DNA of 24,251 bases from Priapulus caudatus (GCF_000485595.1 NW_014577061.1:915716-939966); one strand, 5' to 3'; shown: positions 1 to 8,817, counted from the stretch's first letter. The notes: generated by a model from the letters alone, not told the origin. A program made the numbers and translations.

Positions 1-1193
1 GGTCAACGATAACTCAAGAACCGATTGACCCACATGTTTCAAATTGCATACAGTTGTTACTTCTATGGGAGAGATTTGAACGTCCTATTTTGGAGCACGG
101 CAGTCGACCTACTTTTGAGCCACGCCCACTTTTTGGCAAAAATGAAAATGGCCATCTAAATTCATTCGATTTTGTTAAATTTTGGTATGTGAATATGCAA
201 GGCTAACCCCAAAACAGTTGTTACTCCCAAATGGATAAATGACGACGTCATATTACGTTTATTTCGTCTAAGTGGTTAACAACTCTACAATCATATCTAT
301 ATATACGTACATGTAATATTGTGTTTTAGATTCTTCGTTACAGTAATTTGACTGGAATATTTTATTGTTTTTATTTGCGCGATATTCGAAAACCAAAATG
401 GCGATCATTTAGGCATAGCACCATCTCTCGTCAAGATTTCAGACTTTCAGATCTGAAACATTTATTTTCGCATCAATACTTATGCATATATTATTATCAA
501 GAGTATATAATGGGAGATATGCTATATAATGGGAGTTCTCCCATATATACTCTTGCTTTATATATCCCCCCTCTCTCTTCTATCACACCCAAGGTGAGCT
601 ACAGTGTCATTGATTGACACTTTCATTATTATTTTAGAAGTATATGATCAATATTAACTTTACATTACACATACAATAATATTGCAGAGGAGTCACAATT
701 AATACAAATTACAGTAAACATTTGCATTGCTGTATGGCTATAAAATTACCACATTGTAATTGCCACAGAGCATGTCACATGCCACAAAACAAATCGATGA
801 TGCCCGAAGGAAATTCGGGGTTGTCACCGGAGCAGTGTTGACACTATGCAATAATTTCCTTAAGAACACATTTCCTTTTTTCTTAAGTGAACGTTGTAAA
901 CTGATCCTATAAACTTAATAACAAATTGAGAATTTTTGAAATTTCAGCGGTTTTTAAATAATTAGCGACGATTGCATGAGATAAAAGTAGGCAGGGATGC
1001 ATGTGGGACTGGAAATGTGTTCATCGCTTAACCCCCAAAAACTACTGAATCTGGACATTTTCATGGTTGGGATGACTGCGGGGGTGACTGTACTAGCTAG
1101 CTATTTGCTGCCGAAGTCTGTTCATTGTTTGTGGTGTGTGAAAATGCCATCTCTAGACGCCGATGGCTAAAAGTACGTTTCTTACTCTTGTAG
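1..1193. other. Upstream non-coding DNA, probably intron of the SLC6 gene
   Basis: I find no SLC6 exon here, although the transporter must have upstream exons encoding TM1-TM8, so this is most likely intron sequence. The stretch is AT-rich. It holds an imperfect palindrome at 501-552 and a short hairpin with CCCGAA/TTCGGG arms near 808-824. The text around 117-136 (a GCCACGCCCACTTTTTGG-type motif) resembles, in reverse orientation, a motif near 6957, which hints at a dispersed repeat. Confidence 0.5.
501..552. repeat. Imperfect palindrome with ATGGGAG arms
   Basis: GAGTATATAATGGGAGA at the left is the near-perfect reverse complement of TCTCCCATATATACTC at the right, with one extra base. A second partial copy of the left arm (TATATAATGGGAG) sits between them, so two alternative hairpins can form. 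No flanking target duplication is clear. Confidence 0.55.
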
Positions 1194-1353
1194 CTGTCGT
1201 GTGTAGTACGGCACTGTTAGTTGGCATGATCTTCGTGACGTGTGCGGGAGAGTACTGGGTCGGGCTGTTCGACACGTTCAGCGCATCATTCGGGCTGTCT
1301 GTTGTCGCATTCATGGAGATGATCGGGGTTATCTACATATACGGATGGAAACG
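1194..1353 (+). CDS. SLC6-family transporter, internal exon (end of TM9 and TM10)
   Basis: This exon encodes about 52 residues of a sodium- and chloride-coupled solute carrier of the SLC6 (neurotransmitter:sodium symporter) family, a plasma-membrane protein. The core FVTCAGEYWVGLFDTFSA followed by AFMEMIGVIYIYGWKR is the family signature for the TM9-TM10 junction and TM10. The acceptor is the pyrimidine-rich cttactcttgtag ending at 1193. The donor is gtatgt starting at 1354. The exon enters with two bases completing a codon and leaves with CG. The G that opens the next exon (1699) restores the conserved arginine of the YGWKR-F motif, which strongly supports both splice sites. The ATG at 1163 lies in the intron and is not a start. 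Exons for the first eight helices are outside the window. The exact paralogue is uncertain. Confidence 0.9.
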
Positions 1354-1438
1354 GTATGTGGTAATGAAATGGTGGAACATGTTGTTTTAATGGAGGAGGG
1401 AGGGGAACCTGGCATAATAGTAGATGAGCGCTAGGTCG

Positions 1439-1503
1439 TGATGTGGGGATGCATAGGGAGAGGTGGAGCCATGATGTGGAGATGGATGGGGAGCGGTGGA
1501 GCA
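1439..1503. repeat. Two-copy purine-rich tandem repeat in SLC6 intron
   Basis: Two adjacent units of about 33 and 32 bp share the frame tgatgtgg-ga-tg--ta/tggggag-ggtggagca. They lie in the 345-bp intron between the TM10 and TM11 exons. The intron is otherwise G-rich in its first half, and nothing else is recognised there. Confidence 0.6.
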
Positions 1504-1698
1504 TCATGTGGTGATTGAGGTGTGAGAAGTGATATGGTGTGGTTAAACAATCATGAAATTGCATTGTGATTGCTCCCTTATCAAAATACACTTGTATTGA
1601 GCAGATATTCACAAGCATTCAATAACTTGTTTAAATGTGATACTGCCCAAGGTGTGGGCAAAGGTGTCGTGGTTTATATCTGATGTTTGCTTTTGAAG

Positions 1699-1861
1699 GT
1701 TTTCTGACGATCTTGAGGAAATGACAGGGATCAGGCCTGGCATATTCTGGCAGGCCACCTGGCGGTTTGTCAGCCCAGTAATCATCCTGGTTGTTGTCGT
1801 AGCCAGCATAGTCAGCTCTGCACTGAAGCCATTTTCCTACAGTACCTACAATAAAGAACTT
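1699..1861 (+). CDS. SLC6-family transporter, internal exon (TM10-TM11 loop and TM11)
   Basis: The exon starts after the acceptor ttttgaag (AG at 1697-1698) and reads R-FSDDLEEMTGIRPG, then IFWQATWRFVSPVIIL and the hydrophobic run of TM11, ending SYSTYNKEL. The FSDDxxxMTG loop and the W-(K/R)FVSP motif are hallmarks of SLC6 proteins just before and at the start of TM11. The donor is gtaaga at 1862, in phase 0. The exon joins the upstream one across a codon (CG|G, arginine) and the downstream one between codons. The reading frame remains open past the donor until 2149, but that extension is intronic and runs into the minisatellite. The sequence is closest in feel to the SLC6A15/A17/A18-20 amino-acid transporter branch; this is my judgement from remembered family motifs. 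Confidence 0.9.
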
Positions 1862-2080
1862 GTAAGACATGCTAGGTGTAGATTTCGAACAAAGATAACA
1901 CAAATGCCATTACTGAAATATTGTTATTGTGTCGTAGAAATAGCTGTATGTAGCACCTATCGTGTGATCTGGCTAACGAGTAAATCACTAAATGTGCCCC
2001 GTTTCTTTGGGATTTCTGCAAGATGTGGAATGAGAAATACTGAACGACCGCGTGACATCAAAGTGACCGTGCTCACATTT

Positions 2081-2306
2081 GTTGCTACAAGCGGTAGTGC
2101 AGCAGCAGCAGACGTTAACCATGCTTGTGTCTGTTGCTACAGGCGGTAGTGCAGCAGCAGCAGATGTTAACCATGCTTGTGTCTGTTGCTACAGGCGGTA
2201 GTGCAGCAGCAGCAGACGTTAACCATGCTTGTGTCTGTTACTACAGACGGTAGTGCAGCAGCAGCAGACGTTAACCATGCTCGTGTCTGTTGCTACAGGC
2301 GGTAGT

Positions 2307-2341
<35 letters not shown>

Positions 2342-2383
2342 CGTTAACCATGCTTGTGTATGTTGCTACAGGCGGTAGTGCAG
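2081..2383 (+). repeat. 52-bp minisatellite carrying repeated 3' splice sites, with a CAG expansion
   Basis: Units start at 2081, 2133, 2185, 2237 and 2289. Four are 52 bp and the fifth is 73 bp. A partial sixth (from 2362) runs into the last SLC6 exon. Each unit contains gttgctacag or a close variant, then gcggtagtgcag, a CAG run, and acgttaaccatgcttgtgtct. Units 1-4 have four CAGs; unit 5 has eleven, which accounts exactly for its 21 extra bases. The first unit has ctacaa instead of ctacag and the fourth has gttactacagacgg. The true exon boundary is one of these repeated acceptors, so the array is a serial duplication of the intron's 3' end plus the first bases of the exon. Confidence 0.93.
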
Positions 2384-2644
2384 TCTCAGCCGTACCCGAG
2401 GTGGGCGATGGTGATCGCCGCCTGCATCGCGCTCTCCACCTGCCTGCCGATCCCAGTGGTCGCGCTGCTGCGCTACTTCAAGATCGTCAAGGTGGAGGCG
2501 AACATCCCGGCGAGCGTGAAGCGGCTGAACACGACGCCGTCGACGGTGGCGATGATGCGGCAGAACACGGCGGGCAGCGACGACATGAACGAGTACTGCG
2601 ACGAGGCGAACACCGACTACCGCACAGAGCCGCACAACTCGTAG
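2372..2644 (+). CDS. SLC6-family transporter, last coding exon (TM12 and C-terminal tail)
   Basis: This exon encodes the extracellular loop end YPRWAM, then TM12 with CIALSTCLPIPVVALLRYF, and a cytoplasmic tail of about 50 residues ending TEPHNS before TAG (2642-2644). The WAM...LPIPVV-LR-F pattern is typical of TM12 in the SLC6A15/A17 group. Three phase-0 acceptors are possible: ctacag (exon from 2372), gtgcag (2384) and tctcag (2390). They differ by four to six residues (AVVQSQ, SQ or none). I chose 2372 because the spacing from TM11 to YPxWAM then matches the NTT4-type loop as I remember it. The tail has many T, S, D and E residues and no clear PDZ ligand. The exon is much more GC-rich, especially at third positions, than the two upstream exons. 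The transporter probably moves neutral amino acids; the substrate cannot be read from this part. Confidence 0.88.
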   Translation, partial: AVVQSQPYPRWAMVIAACIALSTCLPIPVVALLRYFKIVKVEANIPASVKRLNTTPSTVAMMRQNTAGSDDMNEYCDEANTDYRTEPHNS

Positions 2645-2849
2645 GTACGCTGCGCGGCGGAGGCGGCGGCTTGTCGCGACGACGAGAGTCCGACCGCGAG
2701 CCGGGTCCCGGGTGTCTGATGCGGTCGGCTGGGAGGGTCCTAGGTGGATGGTTGATGAGAACGGTGTGGCGTACTAGGTGCTAGGTGTGTGCACATTCTA
2801 GGTTGGTGGTAGGAGCAGCTGAATGGAGGTCAGCGCAGGGGAAAAAATA

Positions 2850-2946
2850 CACGGGAGCGACGAGCGATTTCGCTCTGGTAAGCTCTAAAATCGCTCTGGT
2901 AAGAACAATAACGGGAGCGATCGCGCGAGAGAAAATCGCTCCCGTG
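2850..2946. repeat. Small fold-back with CACGGGAGCGA termini
   Basis: CACGGGAGCGA at 2850-2860 is exactly inverted as TCGCTCCCGTG at 2936-2946. Inside, a direct repeat TCGCTCTGGTAAG occurs twice and GGGAGCGATCGCGCGAGAG adds further complementarity, so the segment can fold as a compound hairpin. I do not see a convincing target-site duplication. It lies in the presumed SLC6 3' UTR. Confidence 0.7.
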
Positions 2947-3024
2947 GCCTGATAAATTGAAATGTACACAAGTACGTACGTACAGCGAGCGCTACATATA
3001 CACCGTGCATGCAGCAGCGGCTTA

Positions 3025-3329
3025 AGCTGGGTTTACACTGACGACTGACGTGGATATGCATTTTTGCATGTATTACATGCCGCCAGCAAAAACGTGCTCT
3101 CCCCCTAGGGTGGAGAGACACACCCCTGATTGCTGTTGTCTGATTGGCCACTTGGCAAAACGACGTCCAACTCGCCTGCTCCGAGTTAGGGAAATTAGAA
3201 CATGTTCTAAAAATGCTGCTATCGATCGGCTGGACGTGCGACTTTTGCGTTTACACTGGCGATTGTAAGTTGCCAAACTGCCAAGTTCGTACAATTCGTC
3301 AACTCAAAATCGTCAGTGTAAACCCAGCT
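3025..3329. mobile_element. MITE, 305 bp, 20-bp TIRs, TA target duplication
   Basis: AGCTGGGTTTACACTGACGA at 3025-3044 is perfectly inverted at 3310-3329. TA flanks both ends (3023-3024 and 3330-3331), compatible with a Tc1/mariner-type insertion. A third, internal copy of the end motif (GCGTTTACACTGGCGA) occurs near 3246. There is no coding capacity beyond short chance frames. It is a non-autonomous element in the SLC6 3' region. Confidence 0.85.
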
Positions 3330-3377
3330 TATGTATCCGCTGCAGCTGACGCTGGCTAGATCAACCTGCTGACACAT

Positions 3378-3400
3378 AATAAAATACAATTGATAATAAA
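3378..3400 (+). terminator. Paired AATAAA polyadenylation signals
   Basis: AATAAA occurs at 3378-3383 and again at 3395-3400. These are the first canonical hexamers on the plus strand after the SLC6 stop codon. Use would give a 3' UTR of about 750 nt that includes the MITE. There is no direct evidence of cleavage. Confidence 0.4.
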
Positions 3401-3601
3401 AGTTATACAGCAGAGTGTAGAACTAGAAACTGTTGATACTTTCATTCATATTTAAATTTAACTTGACAATAATACCAGCTGAATCCAGCTCTTGCCTTGT
3501 ATTAATCTGCAATGATGTGGTGACAATAGCATTCATACATTGTCTGTTGAAACTATGAATGATAGTCGATGATAAACTATATGCTGACAGATGTGATGTG
3601 A

Positions 3602-3643
3602 TGTCACAGACTCACAGGCACACATCTCTGTGAGACTGTGACA
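3602..3643. repeat. Hairpin with 16-bp stem
   Basis: TGTCACAGACTCACAG at 3602-3617 pairs with CTGTGAGACTGTGACA at 3628-3643 with a single mismatch across a 10-base loop. It could be a cruciform or RNA hairpin. The stem is too short for a typical animal pre-miRNA. Confidence 0.6.
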
Positions 3644-4019
3644 AATTAACCGTGTACTTTCTTATTTTGAGACTGAAAAAAGAAACAAACAACTGCACAG
3701 TGGTATTTTTATATAAAAACACATTTATTTGCATCCAAACGAAAAGATAACGTGGTTCATTCTGTATGTTTATTACAGAGTAACAAAACAATAAGCAATC
3801 TAGAAGTAGTGACTAGTGAAGCATGTGTACATATAGAGAGAGAAGAGTGAGAACTGAGAAGGGGAGTGGTGGACAGAATGGTAGTATGGTACTATGATAG
3901 AACTTAGAAGATGGGAGAGGTCAGAGGTGTTGGAGCTTCGGAGGCGGCATTGTGAATGCGAATGGATTCAAAGGATGTTTGGATCATGAGTTACAAGTGT
4001 TATTAGTGATATGTAGTAA
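3644..4019. other. Non-coding stretch
   Basis: AT-rich sequence, then a purine-rich tract around 3833-3880 (agagagagaagagtgagaac and similar). No exon, RNA gene or element end is supported. Confidence 0.5.
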
Positions 4020-4110
4020 TCTATATATATAAAGTTGTTCAGCCGAATTGGTCCGTACTCGCATAACTAGAGAACTCCGTGGCCTAGAGGAAAACTAAAT
4101 ATATTTTCAG
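4020..4110 (+). mobile_element. Possible 5' end of a Helentron/HINE-like element
   Basis: The segment opens TCTATATATATAAAG and continues with cgcataactagagaactccg. This resembles the start of animal Helentron-type non-autonomous elements (a TC start, an AT-rich TATA run, then a 'taactc-gaact' block). A GGGAT microsatellite about 450 bp downstream would fit the microsatellite often carried inside such elements. No 3' terminal hairpin was found, so the assignment is by resemblance only. Confidence 0.3.
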
Positions 4111-4255
4111 AATCAGCACGTCTGGGAGGTGGTACTGGCTGAAACAAAAATTTAAAAAAGTTAAAAAGTTAAAAATAGATAAAAATTCTATTCATCAATA
4201 GATGGCGGTGCGTACAGAATAAAACATCACATACGTGTGAATCCATGGTGTATAC

Positions 4256-4363
4256 CCTTAACGGCGCAGTGGCATAATCGCTAGAACATCCGTCTCCTAC
4301 ACCGGGATTCCGGGCTCGAGTCCCAGCTGCGGAACTTATTTTCTTCTTCTTTTTTTTTTTTTT
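4256..4363 (+). mobile_element. tRNA-derived SINE-like unit or tRNA pseudogene
   Basis: GGCTCGAGTCC at 4313-4323 is a near-consensus RNA polymerase III B box. About 45 bases upstream, ggcgcagtggcataatcg (4263-4280) is an A-box/D-arm-like sequence. Between them, tccgt-ctcctac-accgg can form an anticodon arm (four of five pairs) with a CCT triplet, suggesting an arginine tRNA origin. The T arm pairs ccggg with cccag. The acceptor stem does not pair and about six extra bases lie between the D and anticodon arms, so it is not a functional tRNA. A 14-T run at 4350-4363 could act as a Pol III terminator. Confidence 0.6.
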
Positions 4364-4474
4364 CCTTTTACCTACCTCTTTAGTATGTATTATTTTCAAT
4401 TTCTTACTTTTTAATTTTAATTTTTAATTTTTAATGTTTTTTATCTTTTGATTTCTTATTGTTTTTTACTGTTT

Positions 4475-4528
4475 GGGATGGGATGGGATGGGATGGGATG
4501 CGGTGCGATGGGACGGGATGGCATGGCA
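4475..4528. repeat. (GGGAT)n microsatellite
   Basis: Five perfect GGGAT units are followed by degenerate ones (gcggtgcgatgggacgggatggcatgg). It sits just after the T-rich tail of the tRNA-like unit. Confidence 0.9.
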
Positions 4529-4559
4529 AAAAAAAATTGAAACTAAAAATGGCTCTGGT

Positions 4560-5879
4560 AAATTTTTGACAAGTCAGAAAAATGGCTCTAGTGAAAAAAA
4601 TAGTATTTTTTACCCTGGGTCAGAGGTAGATGATATAGGGTCAAGTGTGTGTGTATGTGTGTGTGGGGGGAGGGTGATGTAGATAGCTGTGGATGTGGAG
4701 ATGCAGAGGATGACCTTGGTGCGTGAAAGCGCCACCTATGTGGTAGCGTGGTGATAAGTAGGATGGACTGCGGCTCAATTGAGACGATATGTGCATGAAG
4801 CTGCAATCTGGGGGTAGATAATTGGTTCTGGGATGGGTCTGTCGCGTGCTATATGAGCTCTATTAAAACGAGGATTTCTAAAATTATTTCCGATTAGTCT
4901 CGTGTTTTCTCCACTTTTACGATACTTACCGTTATTGCTTTAGTAACAGCAATTATCTAGAGTAACGCTAATACATCTTAGAACTGTCGTACTTAGCTAT
5001 ATTCACAAAAACATGCACGATTCAAATTTTGATTACTCGTTTTGATTTCCGCCACCATTTCTTTTTGCGGCTTTGGTGACATCGTCCAGGGATAAGTATT
5101 GTAAAAATCGCACCGCGTTCACTAGACAGAATAAGATGCCCCTTTGTTTCAATTGGGGGCACTTAATTTGAAGGCCTCGTTTGCAAATTAATTGTCACTA
5201 TAATACAATATGCCATGGTGTTATGACATATTCAGTTCTAATTGTTGTGTGCTATAATAGCATATAAATTCTTAGCGTTTTTCGAGTTGGTGTAATAACT
5301 ATAAGTAACATCTTCTATTAGGTGGGACTTACTATTAGGGGTCACTATGTTTCGCTATATTTCTTCGAGATTGGGCATTGATTGCAGCAATCATTTGAAA
5401 ATAATTACTTTAGTTACACCACCGATGTTGGTTTAACAGATTTACGATGTCGCAATTACAAAAAAGGAAATCGATCAAGGCTAGTTGAGAAGAAAACTAG
5501 TCAATATTTACTTGATACCGTACAGTGAGTATTAGTCTTCCTTGCTCCAGGAAGGAAACTAGTATAAAGTCGCCACTGTGTGTAGACTGGTTTTTCCATT
5601 TCCCATTATAGGGCACAAAATAAACCACATGAAAGTACTGCTCGCATCAGGACACACTTGGCCTGCAGCCAAAAACAATTTTGTGTATGCATGGAGGAAT
5701 GCAAGTAGAAAGTCTGCTGTACGCTCAGATGATGAGTGACACTCGGAGAACCACAGTGGCTCATCCCACGCGCTGCGAGTTAGTTTAGATGCTTACCTTA
5801 GTCATCTAAGTAGTGTTTGCGTCTCTGCAGGGCCTGAGGACATGTTTTCCGTGGAGGCTGCAGGTGCGGTGACGTGCAG
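4560..5879. other. Non-coding stretch
   Basis: Mixed AT-rich sequence with a short TG-rich run (4645-4672). It contains small palindromes: TGCCCC/GGGGCA near 5137-5161, TGCTATAATAGCA near 5249, and CTTCCTT/AGGAAGG near 5537-5557. No gene is recognised. Confidence 0.5.
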
Positions 5880-5936
5880 GTGGAGTCGTACATTGAAAAC
5901 GAGCAGCACCTCATGCACAGCGATCACCGATCATCC
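5880..5936 (+). CDS. Weak candidate internal exon, unknown product
   Basis: A locally GC-rich block (5820-5940) contains an acceptor-like gacgtgcag ending at 5879 and a good donor, gtatgt, at 5937. Between them 19 codons stay open in phase 0 (starting VESYIENEQHLM). The same frame is open from 5838 but is preceded directly by TGA (5835-5837), so the exon must start inside. Two other acceptors (gtctctgcag ending at 5830, ggctgcag ending at 5862) are also possible, and a different frame from ATG 5841 is open for 39 codons. I do not recognise the product. The downstream candidate at 6515-6610 has a compatible phase. Confidence 0.2.
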
Positions 5937-6514
5937 GTATGTCACACGTGAGAAGTCGTGGTGAAATTTCTGTTTAAAAAATGAACTTGTTTTTGCTCCT
6001 ATCGAGTTTAGGCTGTAAAGAAACTAGCGTATTTTTCTAAATTATAATTCACGCATCTGGTTTTCAATTCTGCTGAACATTGAGATGGAAATTGTCAGAG
6101 CGGTTTGTGTTCTGAAAGTAATGCCTGTGGTCGGTGGTTTAGAATCTTTGTGGTGGGTGGTCTGAACTTGTGTGGTTGCATTGTGTGTTTTCGTCAACAC
6201 TGATGCACATGTCTACTGGGCCCCCATTACTGGATTCATCATTCTCTAGCATTAGTGTGCAGATCTAGGCAGGGGGTGCTCTAACCTGATTTCAGGGTGG
6301 GCTTATCACTTGTCACGTGCTGCTCTCTTCTCATACGAGGCTGCCCAAGAGCTATGCCTGGTCCCGGTATCAGACAGATTTTGTTTGTTAGGCGACTAGT
6401 GATTAGTGTTAAGTGTTAGGATAGCCATACCTTCGCAGGACCCAAGGTGGATGTTCTGTAATCCTGGTGGAGTAATCATAATGCAGAGAAATATTGCTAT
6501 CTGTCCTGTTGCAG

Positions 6515-6610
6515 AGGTTTAAACGAAAAATAGAACCTATCGTGATCTTGAGCAAGAAGGCATGCTGCACATGCAGCCAGTGTAGCAGAGTAGAAGACGG
6601 GCGGACATAG
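6515..6610 (+). CDS. Weak candidate terminal exon, unknown product
   Basis: A strong pyrimidine tract and acceptor (gctatctgtcctgttgcag, ending 6514) is followed by 31 open codons in phase 0 and TAG at 6608-6610. The predicted peptide is basic at its start (RFKRKIE) and has a cysteine cluster (ACCTCSQCS). Phase matches the donor at 5936, so the two could be the end of one gene. No family is recognised and an open frame of this size is expected by chance. Confidence 0.2.
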   Translation, partial: RFKRKIEPIVILSKKACCTCSQCSRVEDGRT

Positions 6611-7874
6611 TGAGTGACGATGGGTTAGAGGGTCACCCTCATCAGGTGTGGACCAGTGTACAAGTGTACAGTTAATGAGAGTGACAAGGAATGTTTCTCT
6701 ATGAAACGCAGGCAGTTTTCGGGCACTACTCTACGTTTACCTTCATACGCGTTTGCCATGCGTGATCTATCTGGCTTTCAGCAGCGTTCCCATGAATACG
6801 TATGCGTACTCAGTACTGGTCACCCCCCCACGTCGACCATATCAGAGAATGAAACGTTACTAAATAAAAGATCCATGTACAAACAGTGTGTCAAACTGCA
6901 TGCAGTGCCCCTTCGCACACTCAATATACCACTGCCACAATGCTAGCACTATTTTTAAAGTGGGCGGAGCTCAGGGGAAATCCAGCGAATGGAGATTCGT
7001 AAACAGCGTATGATTTGAAAGAGGTAAATGGGCGCACAATCCGCGTACTATTTCGTATCACTATTTTATCAAATTTTTCATGAAATATCGGTCGGATTTT
7101 TAATATCTTTGCAACTTTTATTAGTCCAAATCTTATTACATAGGATACGAGTAACGTGCCTGCTGTAAAACTTGTAGTAAAAAAGCGTTACAAATTGTAA
7201 CCGAAATCTACTTGTGGCAGTGGTAGATTGAGCCCATGAGCGAGAGCGCCATCTGTCGTGGAGTTTGACAGTGTGTATGTACCCTATATACTGCGTAATA
7301 GTCACAAAAATGCTCCTGGGGTAAAGTTACCTTATAACATGCCAACTCGCATTGTTTACTTCACGTACATGCACTAATATTCGTAATTATATTACACGTG
7401 GAAAACTACCACACACTATAATTAGGATAACAATTTTGTCACGTTTTTTTCAATTGCAGACCATGAGCATATTTGCAGAAATGTCAGTAGCGTGTCGTTT
7501 GCGTTTGCGTTGCGCATGTACGTGAGTCAGTGAGTGGGTGTGTTACGGGAATTCTTCAGGCGTTTATTACTGGGATTGTTATGTGGTATATAGGAGAACA
7601 GTTTTTTAATAAGTTTATATTGTTTTGTAATGATAACAAGCCACCACCGTTGGTTGTTTGCATTATCGGAGCCCTTTTCTACGTGTGGCATACCGAAGAA
7701 GAATGAGGAGTGAAACATGTTCACTATCTAACGTATGCTGTTCCCTATCTAACGTGTGTTATGCGGTTTTTACACATAAAAATTTAAATCCCATGCTTTG
7801 TTCCATGCTATGCGCATTTCAAAGTATCGACCGTAGTCTGTTATTTTCCTCCTATTACTATTGGCATATACATT

Positions 7875-7922
7875 TATATATATATATATACATACATACA
7901 TACTTGTGTGTGTGCGCGCGTG
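7875..7922. repeat. Compound (TA)n(CATA)n(TG)n(CG)n microsatellite
   Basis: An alternating TA run passes into CATACATACATA, then TGTGTGTG and GCGCGCG. Alternating purine-pyrimidine throughout makes it a candidate for Z-DNA or cruciform formation. Confidence 0.85.
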
Positions 7923-8428
7923 TTTTATGAGCATTTTATTTTCTGATATGGCCAAAGTGACTGGTTTGCGGGTTACTGCTCTGATATATTATCCGGTTGC
8001 GCCATTTGTATCTAGCGAATGACAACCGCGATGAATGCATCTTAGGGTTCATTGTTGATGGATAGATGTGTGACGCTCTGGGATACGTGTGTGATAACCA
8101 TGGGTCAAAACTTGCGAAAAAACAAAAATTTTATCCACTTATTTGAACTCTAAAAATTATCACATGGTGCCGTTTTATGAATGCAAGCAGCAATGCAAGT
8201 GACAATTTTAAACTGTTTTTGTAAAGTGCTGTACAGGTTTCTATTGGGCTTTTTCTATCGATCTTTTTTGTTGAATCTCTTTTTTAAAAAGATTATTTCA
8301 TAGATGTTTGACACTCTTACAGCTGTATGCGGTGAGTTCATGGCAGTCGTCAGCAACAATACAAGCAGTACTGAATTTTATATTCTACACACCCATCTTA
8401 CCCATACTATACGCCACGTAATGTATCA

Positions 8429-8466
8429 ATATATATATATATATTTGTATATATGTATAATATATG
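8429..8466. repeat. (AT)n microsatellite
   Basis: Interrupted AT dinucleotide run. Confidence 0.85.
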
Positions 8467-8817
8467 CAGACCTGTCAAGTCTCATGCCTAGTCACACTTT
8501 CATGCTAAAAGGCATGGATTTCTCACTTATTTCAAAAATATAAACGGGAGTAAAATTAATACCTAACAAAAACATGTTCGTAGGATAGTGGTTTTACTGC
8601 CATAGCATCTATTTTGAGAATTGCGGGTCTCAAAAGCATGGTTTAAAATATGAAGCCTGCACCAGATCACATGTGATGATTTATAGAGGTGCGTGCCCCT
8701 ATACATTGCAGGCAGACGTTGAGCTTCACTCGACACCATCGAGCGATCTTGCTAGCCAACAAATATCACACATTTGAACAAGTAAACTTGACTTGAACTT
8801 GAGCTCTAGCTGTATAT

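Larger units (their letters stand above)
2645..3400 (+). other. Probable 3' UTR of the SLC6 gene
   Basis: The sequence downstream of the stop remains GC-rich to about 2720 and then becomes mixed. It contains a 97-bp fold-back and a 305-bp MITE. The first clear polyadenylation signals follow the MITE. UTR extent is inferred only from the AATAAA positions. Confidence 0.4.
6611..8817. other. Non-coding stretch with microsatellites
   Basis: AT-rich sequence with chance reading frames only. It includes the motif aaagtgggcggagctc near 6957, similar in reverse to one near 117-136. Microsatellites at 7875-7922 and 8429-8466 are listed separately. ATCACATGTGAT near 8667 is a 12-bp palindrome. Confidence 0.5.

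Noticed and set aside
1163-1193. ATG at 1163 as the start of a small membrane protein
   Set aside because: The conserved SLC6 reading begins after the acceptor at 1193 and the exon phases fit an internal exon; the upstream codons are intron.
2081-2383. CRISPR-like regular repeats
   Set aside because: The units are contiguous tandem copies without unique spacers, in a eukaryotic intron.
4256-4340. Functional tRNA-Arg gene
   Set aside because: The acceptor stem does not pair and extra bases disrupt the D-to-anticodon spacing; only the A and B boxes and parts of two arms remain.
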